Assembly (NCBI GenBank): GCA_902488785.1
Contig: CABTXJ010000053.1
Location: 1-5,500, forward strand
From: an uncultured Eubacteriales bacterium
GTDB lineage: Bacteria; Bacillota; Clostridia; TANB77; CAG-508
Direction: 5' to 3'
Length of the DNA stretch: 5,500 bases
Shown: positions 1 to 4,877 of the stretch, one piece after another
How the letters are laid out: every line of letters begins with the position of its first letter
How positions within the stretch are numbered: the first letter of the stretch is position 1
The notes under the pieces: generated by a model
Seen by the model: the letters and a program-made list of their open reading frames with translations, nothing else
The model's database searches: none
What the model was told of the DNA's origin: nothing
Position numbers and translations under genes: made by a program

Positions 1-1
1 A

Positions 2-349
2 AAAGAATTACTAGAAAAGAAGATAAAAGAGCTAGAAGCTAAAGTTAAAACTTTAGAAGCTGAAAAAGAAAAACTTGCAAAAGAAGCAATGGCTAAAAAA
101 GAACAAGAACAAAAAGATAAAGAAAAAGAAGAAGATGCTAAAGAAAATGGAAAAGTTGCAGATGCAAATGCAAATAACAAACCAACAACAAGAAATAATG
201 CAGTAGCAAGTACAAATAAGAAGAACAATAGCAAGAATAATACAAGCAATAATAAGATACCACATGCAGGAGCAGGAAGCGTAATAATGCTTACTATAAT
301 AACTATAGGAGCTATTGTATATACTAAAAAAGTTATGAGTAAGAAATAA
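2..349 (+). CDS. C-terminal part of a cell-wall-anchored surface protein (5' end outside window)
   Basis: The reading frame is open from the left edge, so this is the last 115 residues of a longer protein; the Met codon at 89 is internal. Visible residues 1-30 form a coiled coil with hydrophobic residues in clean 4-3 heptad spacing (L4, I8, L11, V15, L18, L25). Residues 31-50 are Lys/Glu/Gln-rich and 51-85 are a low-complexity Asn/Thr/Ser/Lys linker, of the kind that crosses a peptidoglycan wall. The end has the order of a sortase signal: I-P-H-A-G at 86-90, a hydrophobic span at about 93-108 and a basic tail KKVMSKK. The motif departs from LPXTG by Ile for Leu and Ala for Thr. The protein is therefore probably secreted and linked to the wall or held by its C-terminal membrane segment. 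The ligand or function of its missing N-terminal part cannot be judged. A terminator follows about 40 nt after the stop. Confidence 0.75.
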   Translation, partial: KELLEKKIKELEAKVKTLEAEKEKLAKEAMAKKEQEQKDKEKEEDAKENGKVADANANNKPTTRNNAVASTNKKNNSKNNTSNNKIPHAGAGSVIMLTIITIGAIVYTKKVMSKK

Positions 350-385
350 TTTGAAAGTAGTAAAAATAAAGTAAAAACTAAAATT

Positions 386-445
386 TGAGGTGGCCCCAAA
401 AAACCGGAGTAAAAAAGATGGTTTTTGGGTTATCTCATTTTTTTT
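386..445 (+). terminator. Rho-independent terminator after the surface-protein gene
   Basis: CCC-A6-CC (395-405) pairs with GG-T5-GGG (420-429), leaving one bulged A. An outer TGAG (386-389) pairs with CTCA (434-437), and eight T residues follow directly at 438-445. This is a standard intrinsic terminator and separates the surface-protein transcript from recD2. The stem is GC-rich for this region and holds one of only six CpGs in the window. A T-rich tract continues to about 490, opposite in strand composition to the purine-rich coding strand around it. Confidence 0.85.
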
Positions 446-518
446 ATTTCTTTTTTTTCTTTTATCCTTTTACTATTTTTACTTTCTTTAACTAACTAAT
501 ATATTTTTAAAATACATA

Positions 519-527
519 TGATATAAT
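519..527 (+). promoter_or_regulatory. Extended -10 promoter of recD2
   Basis: TG-A-TATAAT fits the extended -10 consensus exactly. At the usual -35 distance (about 499-504) the sequence is only an AT alternation, so recognition would rest on the TG extension; the T-rich tract upstream (about 438-490) could help as an AT-rich upstream element. The expected start of transcription, 6-8 nt past the -10 box, falls at about 533-535, on the recD2 ATG itself. Confidence 0.7.
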
Positions 528-534
528 ATGGATT

Positions 535-2724
535 ATGGATAAGATAAGAGGAAAAATAATTAATATAATATATGAAGGAAATGAAGGATTTAAGATATTA
601 AACCTTAAATTAGATAATAGGATAATAACATTAAAGGGTAATATGCCAATGGTAGATTTAGGAGATAATATTGAAGCTATTGGTAATTATGTTGAACATA
701 AAAACTACGGTATGCAATTTGATGTAACTACATTTGAAAAGATATTTCCAAGTGAAACAGAAGATATATTAGATTACCTACAATCTGGTGCAATAAAAGG
801 GATTGGACCAAAACTTGCAGGAAGAATAATAGATAGATTCTCTGATGATACATTAGACATTATATATAATGACCCTGCAAAACTTGCAGAAATATCTGGT
901 GTGTCACTTAAAAAAGCAGATGAAATAGGGAGAGAGTTTAGAGCTAAAAGAGAATTCTTTGAACTTTCTAAATACCTAAAACCATATAATTTAAGAAGCA
1001 GTGACATAGCTAAAATGTATGCAAAATACAAAGAAAATACATTAGATATTATTAAAGAAAATCCATATATAATAGTAAGTAGTGTTGTAAATGTGTCATT
1101 TGCAGACATAGATAAGATTGCAATAAGAGAAGGAATACCATTAGAAAATGAAAATAGGATAACATCTGCAATAATATATGCCCTAAATATTAGCATTAAA
1201 AATGGTCATACATATGTTACATATAATAACCTATTAGAGTATTTAAAGAAAATAACTGGAACAAATGAAGAAGTAATTGAGACTGTATTAAAAAATATAC
1301 ACACACAGGGATTAATTAATATAATGGAAGATACTGTGGCATTAGAATCAGTATCAATTGCAGAATCAGAGATAGCAGAAAAACTAATTAGGCTTAAAAA
1401 TACAAAATCATTTAAGATAACAGGTGCTGTAAAAAAGATAACAGCACTAGAAAAAGAATTAGATATCTCTTTAACTACTGACCAGAAAAATGCAATTAAA
1501 GCAGCACTTAAAAACAATGTAACAATAATTACAGGTGGACCTGGAACTGGTAAAACAACTATTACAAAATTCATAGTAGAAATATTTGAAAAAGAAGGCA
1601 AAGAAGTAGAAATTGCAGCACCTACTGGAAAAGCAGCAAAAAGAATAGCAGATGTAACATCACATAGTGCAAGCACAATACATAGGATGCTAGAAATAGG
1701 GAAGTATGGTGATGACAACTATAATGCAATATTTGTTGAAACAAAAGCCCTAACATCAGATGTAATAATCATAGATGAAGCTTCTATGATAGATACCTTT
1801 ATGATGACATATATATTAAGAGGAATTGCAGAAGGAAGCAAACTTGTATTAATTGGTGATATTAACCAATTACCATCAGTAGGACCTGGAAAAGTATTAG
1901 AAGATATAATTAACTCTGAAACAGTAGAAGTAATTAATCTAAAAACAATATTTAGACAAGCAGCTAAAAGTAATATAATACTAAATGCACATAGGGTAAA
2001 TGAAGGAAAAGAAATACAGATACTAGAAGATGATGAACATATACAAGATTTTAAGATAGAATATGTAAATAGTCCTGATGAAATATTTAACCTATTACTA
2101 TTAGAACTTGAAAAAGAAATTAAGGTAAAAGGTGTAGAAGATTTCTTCTACACATCACAGATACTATCCCCTACTAAAAGAGGTAAATGTGGTACAGAAA
2201 ACCTAAATATGGAAATACAAAAACACTTTAATAAAGAAGCAGATGAAAAGATACGTTATGGAAAAGTAGAATACAAAAAAGGTGATAGGATAATACAAAT
2301 TAAAAATGATTATGATATGTCATGGAAATTAGGAAAACACATTGGAACAGGTGTATTCAATGGTGAAATGGGAATAATTAGAGAAGTATCAGAAGCAGAA
2401 AAACTAATTAAAATAGAATTTGATGATGGAAAAACAGCTATATATGAAAAGCAAGACTTAGAAAAAATAATACACTCATATGCAATAACAGTACATAAGT
2501 CACAAGGAAGTGAATTTGAGACAGTAATACTTGTATTATCTGGTGCAACACCAATGCTCCTTACTAGAAACATACTATATACAGCAATGTCTAGAGCAAA
2601 AGAAAAACTAATAATAATTGGAGCAAACTACACTGTTAAAAAAATGATAGATACTATTTCAATTAACAAAAGAAAAACATTACTTAATGAAAAACTAAAA
2701 GAAGAATCTAAAAAGTATGAATAG
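535..2724 (+). CDS. recD2: RecD2-family ATP-dependent DNA helicase (SF1B, 5'-3')
   Basis: This 729-residue protein has the full RecD2 layout. RecD2 is the stand-alone RecD found in bacteria without RecBC, a 5'-3' helicase linked to DNA repair and replication-fork maintenance. The N-terminal OB-like region (about 1-75) is followed by two helix-hairpin-helix motifs (about 85-102 and 118-132). Helicase motifs are intact: Walker A GGPGTGKTT at 334-342, motif Ia APTGKAAKR at 362-370, Walker B DEASM at 414-418, GDINQLPSVGPG at 441-452, FRQ at 473-475, an SH3-like stretch near 583-615, AITVHKSQGSEF at 650-661 and YTAMSRA with arginine finger R687 at 682-688. Length is within the family range (about 700-860). 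The start at 535 is right because family homology begins at once (GKI.NIIYEGNEGFKI). No Shine-Dalgarno precedes it, and the promoter is only a few bases away, so the mRNA is probably leaderless. maf follows 94 nt later with no terminator. Confidence 0.96.
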   Translation: MDKIRGKIINIIYEGNEGFKILNLKLDNRIITLKGNMPMVDLGDNIEAIGNYVEHKNYGMQFDVTTFEKIFPSETEDILDYLQSGAIKGIGPKLAGRIIDRFSDDTLDIIYNDPAKLAEISGVSLKKADEIGREFRAKREFFELSKYLKPYNLRSSDIAKMYAKYKENTLDIIKENPYIIVSSVVNVSFADIDKIAIREGIPLENENRITSAIIYALNISIKNGHTYVTYNNLLEYLKKITGTNEEVIETVLKNIHTQGLINIMEDTVALESVSIAESEIAEKLIRLKNTKSFKITGAVKKITALEKELDISLTTDQKNAIKAALKNNVTIITGGPGTGKTTITKFIVEIFEKEGKEVEIAAPTGKAAKRIADVTSHSASTIHRMLEIGKYGDDNYNAIFVETKALTSDVIIIDEASMIDTFMMTYILRGIAEGSKLVLIGDINQLPSVGPGKVLEDIINSETVEVINLKTIFRQAAKSNIILNAHRVNEGKEIQILEDDEHIQDFKIEYVNSPDEIFNLLLLELEKEIKVKGVEDFFYTSQILSPTKRGKCGTENLNMEIQKHFNKEADEKIRYGKVEYKKGDRIIQIKNDYDMSWKLGKHIGTGVFNGEMGIIREVSEAEKLIKIEFDDGKTAIYEKQDLEKIIHSYAITVHKSQGSEFETVILVLSGATPMLLTRNILYTAMSRAKEKLIIIGANYTVKKMIDTISINKRKTLLNEKLKEESKKYE
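2132..2153. repeat. 22-bp near-perfect palindrome inside recD2
   Basis: Ten-base arms GTGTAGAAGA (2132-2141) and TCTTCTACAC (2144-2153) are exact reverse complements separated by TT. The segment encodes V-E-D-F-F-Y in recD2, between the two helicase cores. In RNA it would make a tight hairpin; in DNA it would be a symmetric protein site. It may be chance, as no second copy is seen in the window. Confidence 0.5.
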
Positions 2725-2818
2725 GAAAAAGAAAAAGATAAAAGAAAAAGATAAATAAAAAACAACAAGAAATCAAACAAACAAAAACAAACATAAACTA
2801 AAAAAGAATAGGAAAGAT
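2725..2818 (+). other. A-rich recD2-maf spacer with maf ribosome binding site
   Basis: The spacer is almost all A with G and some C, and very little T, so the transcript here should be unstructured. It has a 12-base direct repeat, GAAAAAGATAAA, at 2731-2742 and 2744-2755. No TATAAT-like box and no hairpin with a T-run are visible, which supports read-through from recD2 into maf. AGGAAAG at 2810-2816 is the ribosome binding site, very close to the ATG at 2819. Confidence 0.6.
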
Positions 2819-3478
2819 ATGAGATATATATTAGCAAGTAATTCTAAGTTTAAAAAAGAAATATTTGAAAAAGTTGGATACATTTTTGAATGCATAGATA
2901 GTAATTTTGAAGAAGAAGAGAAAGAAAAGTACAAAGAAGACAAAGAATTAAAAGAAAAGAAAAAAGACAATATACAAGACCCATATGAGTATGTAATGTA
3001 CTTAGCTAAGGGAAAAGCAGAAAGTGTATATAGTAACATAGTAGAAGAAGGCAAAAGTATAGATGATGATATGATAATTATTGGATTGGATACAATAGTA
3101 TACTCAGATAATAATATACTTGAAAAACCTAAAAGCAAGAAAGAAGCAATGCAAAACTTACTTAATTCTTCTAATAAGAAAAATGAAGTAATTAGTGGAA
3201 TATGCATTATATATGTTAAAGATAATACTATTTCAAAAGAAATAGTAGACTATGATAACACATATATATACTTTAATAAAATAAGAAAAGAAGATGCAAA
3301 ATACTATGTAGAAAATGAGAAAGATGCACTATATGCATCAGGCTTTATAGTAGAAACATATGTATCTAACTTTGTAAGAAAGATTGAAGGAAACTACTAT
3401 AATATATTAGGAGTACCAGTATCTAAAATATATATCCACTTAAATAGTTTAGGTATTTATTTAAGTGATTTAAATTAA
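2819..3478 (+). CDS. maf: Divergent Maf-family nucleotide pyrophosphatase
   Basis: Maf proteins hydrolyse canonical or modified nucleoside triphosphates to monophosphates and have been tied to septum inhibition and nucleotide-pool cleaning. The 219-residue product keeps the fold signature in order: YILASNS (3-9), PYEYVMYLAKGKA (55-67), IIIGLDTIVY with the catalytic-type Asp91 (86-95), ILEKP with Lys103 (100-104), ISGICI (125-130), and NFVRKIEGNYYNILGVPV (184-201). It departs from the consensus at important places: ASxSPRR becomes ASNSKFKK, so both arginines are lost (Phe11, Lys12), and the usual DKAGxYxIQG reads LYASGFIVET, with Glu179 for the conserved Gln. A Lys/Glu-rich insertion (about 31-53) lengthens the segment before YEYV. 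The start has AGGAAAG just upstream and matches the family N-terminus. It probably shares the recD2 transcript. Family membership is firm; activity and substrate are uncertain. Confidence 0.85.
   Translation: MRYILASNSKFKKEIFEKVGYIFECIDSNFEEEEKEKYKEDKELKEKKKDNIQDPYEYVMYLAKGKAESVYSNIVEEGKSIDDDMIIIGLDTIVYSDNNILEKPKSKKEAMQNLLNSSNKKNEVISGICIIYVKDNTISKEIVDYDNTYIYFNKIRKEDAKYYVENEKDALYASGFIVETYVSNFVRKIEGNYYNILGVPVSKIYIHLNSLGIYLSDLN
3437..3467 (+). repeat. 10-bp perfect inverted repeat at the 3' end of maf
   Basis: CACTTAAATA (3437-3446) and TATTTAAGTG (3458-3467) are exact reverse complements with an 11-base loop, ending nine bases before the maf stop codon. No T-run follows, so it is not a normal intrinsic terminator. 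It could be an mRNA 3'-stabilising hairpin or a weak terminator, or arise by chance in AT-rich sequence. Confidence 0.4.
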
Positions 3479-3535
3479 AATAATTAAAATAATAAAATAA
3501 TTTAAATGATTAAAAATATATAAAAGTATAATTAA

Positions 3536-3573
3536 CCACACATTATGTACTACATAATATACATAATATGTGG
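3536..3573. repeat. Operator-like inverted repeat upstream of trpS
   Basis: CCACACATTATGT (3536-3548) pairs with ACATAATATGTGG (3561-3573) with a single mismatch in 13 positions. A second, nested palindrome, ATTATGTA-C-TACATAAT (3542-3558), means ATTATGT or its complement occurs three times in 38 bases. The right arm runs into the TG of the extended -10 box at 3571, so the repeat covers the -35 and spacer region. This position suits a repressor-binding site. No T-run follows, which argues against a terminator for maf. Confidence 0.6.
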
Positions 3574-3579
3574 TATAAT
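3571..3579 (+). promoter_or_regulatory. Extended -10 promoter of trpS
   Basis: TG-G-TATAAT is again a perfect extended -10 element. The -35 position (about 3551-3556) reads TACATA, a poor match to TTGACA, and lies inside the inverted repeat. Transcription would start near 3586 and leave a leader of about 98 nt before trpS. The same promoter type precedes recD2. Confidence 0.65.
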
Positions 3580-3585
3580 AATATG

Positions 3586-3683
3586 ATAGGAATTAAAAAA
3601 GAAATATAAGATTAATTAAAAAAGATTGAGATTAAAATATATAATTAAGTTTAAAGATTAATTTAAATGGAGGAAGAATAGTA
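3586..3683 (+). promoter_or_regulatory. trpS leader with strong ribosome binding site
   Basis: The leader is nearly all A and T until GGAGG at 3669-3673, ten bases before the ATG at 3684; this is the strongest Shine-Dalgarno in the window. Firmicute trpS genes are often controlled by a tRNA-binding T-box leader, but the conserved T-box sequence (TGG-ACC-GCG core), a terminator/antiterminator pair and any GC-rich stem are absent, so control by the upstream repeat is more likely than attenuation. Confidence 0.5.
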
Positions 3684-4730
3684 ATGAAAAAGATAGTATT
3701 AACAGGTGATAGACCTACAGGTAAGCTACATCTAGGACACTATATTGGTTCACTTAAAAACAGAGTGGCACTTCAAGATGAAGTAGAAGAAATGTATATT
3801 GAAATAGCTGACTTTCAAGCACTAACAGATAACTTTTCTAACCCACAAAAGGTATCAGATAATGTACTTAACTTAATGCTAGATTACCTATCTGTAGGAA
3901 TAGACCCAGAAAAGGTAACTATATTTGTACAAACACAAATACCAGAACTATATGAGCTTACATGTTATTACTTAAATATAGTTAAACTAGGTAGATTAGA
4001 GGGAAACCCAACTGTTAAAAATGAAATGAGACAAAAGGGATTTGAAAAAAGCATACCAGTAGGATTTTTAGTATACCCAGTAAGTCAAGCGGCAGATATA
4101 ACATTGTTTGATGCAAACACTGTACCAGTAGGGGTAGACCAATTACCTATGATTGAACAAACAAATGATATAGTTAAAACATTTAATACACTATATGGTA
4201 ATGGAAAAGATATAGTTAGAAGATGTAATGCAATAATACCAGAAAACAAAATGTCACAAAGACTACCAGGATTAGATGGTAATGCAAAAATGAGTAAGTC
4301 ATTAAACAACTGCATATACCTAGCAGATAGCAAAGAAGAAGTTGCTAAAAAAGTTATGAAAATGTATACAGACCCAGATCATATTAGAGTAGAAGACCCT
4401 GGTAAGATAGAAGGAAATATGGTATTTACATACTTAGATGTATTTGCAACAGATGAACAAATTGCAAAATACATGGAAGGCTTTAATACATTAGAAGAAT
4501 TAAAACAAGGATACCAAAAAGGTGGTATAGGTGATGTTAAAATAAAGAAGGTATTAATTAATGTATTAGAAGATGAATTAGAACCAATTAGAGAAAAAAG
4601 AAAATACTATGAAGAAAATATGGATTTAGTTAAAAAATACCTAGAAGAAGGAACTAAAAAAGCAAAAGCTAAAGCTAAAGAAAAGATAATTGAAATTAGA
4701 AAGGCAGTAGGGGTAGACTATAATTTTTAA
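3684..4730 (+). CDS. trpS: Tryptophanyl-tRNA synthetase
   Basis: This class I aminoacyl-tRNA synthetase activates tryptophan with ATP and charges tRNA-Trp in the cytoplasm. The 348-residue product is full length. The HIGH-type signature is HLGH at 16-19, within GDRPTGKLHLGHYIGSL (8-24), and the KMSKS loop is exact at 202-206. Other family segments are ADFQALTDNF (42-51), the tryptophan-pocket region YPVSQAADI, and VPVGVDQLPMIEQT. The 'GDRPTGKLHLGHY' opening puts it, from memory of the family, in the subgroup with Deinococcus TrpRS II and streptococcal TrpS rather than the 'SGIQPSG' type of Bacillus. The protein contains no tryptophan residue, which would let it be made during Trp shortage. 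The C-terminus ends with a Lys/Ala repeat (KKAKAKAKEK) and a normal helical tail. It begins a transcription unit with its own promoter and is followed by a U32-family gene with no terminator between. Confidence 0.97.
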   Translation: MKKIVLTGDRPTGKLHLGHYIGSLKNRVALQDEVEEMYIEIADFQALTDNFSNPQKVSDNVLNLMLDYLSVGIDPEKVTIFVQTQIPELYELTCYYLNIVKLGRLEGNPTVKNEMRQKGFEKSIPVGFLVYPVSQAADITLFDANTVPVGVDQLPMIEQTNDIVKTFNTLYGNGKDIVRRCNAIIPENKMSQRLPGLDGNAKMSKSLNNCIYLADSKEEVAKKVMKMYTDPDHIRVEDPGKIEGNMVFTYLDVFATDEQIAKYMEGFNTLEELKQGYQKGGIGDVKIKKVLINVLEDELEPIREKRKYYEENMDLVKKYLEEGTKKAKAKAKEKIIEIRKAVGVDYNF

Positions 4731-4877
4731 GAAAAATATTTTAAAAATTATTAAAAACTAGAAAAAGAAACAATAAGAAACAATAAGAAATAATAAAAAA
4801 AGAAGAAACAAAAAAGAAAATAACTTAAAACAAAAAGAGAAAGTAATAGGAAACAAGAAAAATAGAAAGGCAAATAC
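4731..4877 (+). other. A-rich trpS-trhP spacer with short tandem repeat
   Basis: This 147-nt spacer is A-rich with little T, like the spacer before maf. It has three adjacent copies of a 10-mer, GAAACAATAA, at 4767-4776, 4777-4786 and 4787-4796 (the last with one C-to-T change). No promoter box, coding frame or hairpin with a T-run is seen, so the downstream gene is probably co-transcribed with trpS. GAAAGG at 4865-4870, seven bases before the ATG, serves as ribosome binding site. Confidence 0.55.

Noticed and set aside
53..265. Antisense open frame rich in Phe, Ile and Cys
   Set aside because: It is the shadow of the Lys/Asn-rich surface protein on the other strand; the composition simply mirrors AAA/GAA codons and no ribosome binding site is seen.
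89..349. ATG at 89 as the true start of a small membrane protein
   Set aside because: The frame is open to the left edge, the coiled-coil heptads run through from residue 4, and no ribosome binding site precedes 89.
528..542. ATG overlapping the -10 box that opens a four-codon frame (M-D-Y-G) overlapping recD2
   Set aside because: It would lie upstream of the expected transcription start and has no ribosome binding site, so it is unlikely to be a leader peptide.
774..2573. Several antisense open frames within recD2
   Set aside because: recD2 is complete with all helicase motifs; the antisense frames are Ser/Ile/Leu-rich mirror products with no recognisable motifs.
2628..3207. Antisense frames across the recD2 end, spacer and maf
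   Set aside because: They are hydrophobic mirror translations of A-rich sense sequence, lack ribosome binding sites, and conflict with a clear maf gene.
3469..3507. ATTTAAATT / AATTTAAAT inverted repeat after maf
   Set aside because: The arms are only A and T in a region that is almost entirely A and T, so such pairing is expected by chance, and no T-run follows.
3586..3683. T-box riboswitch for trpS
   Set aside because: The conserved T-box core, specifier stem and terminator/antiterminator pair are all missing, and the leader is too short and AT-rich.
4671..4690. Lys/Ala repeat at the TrpRS C-terminus as an added domain
   Set aside because: TrpRS enzymes of this subgroup normally end with a charged helix at this place, so it is a composition variant, not an extra domain.
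4767..4796. Three tandem 10-mers as the start of a CRISPR or functional repeat array
   Set aside because: Units are short, adjacent with no spacers, and low complexity; simple slippage in A-rich DNA explains them.
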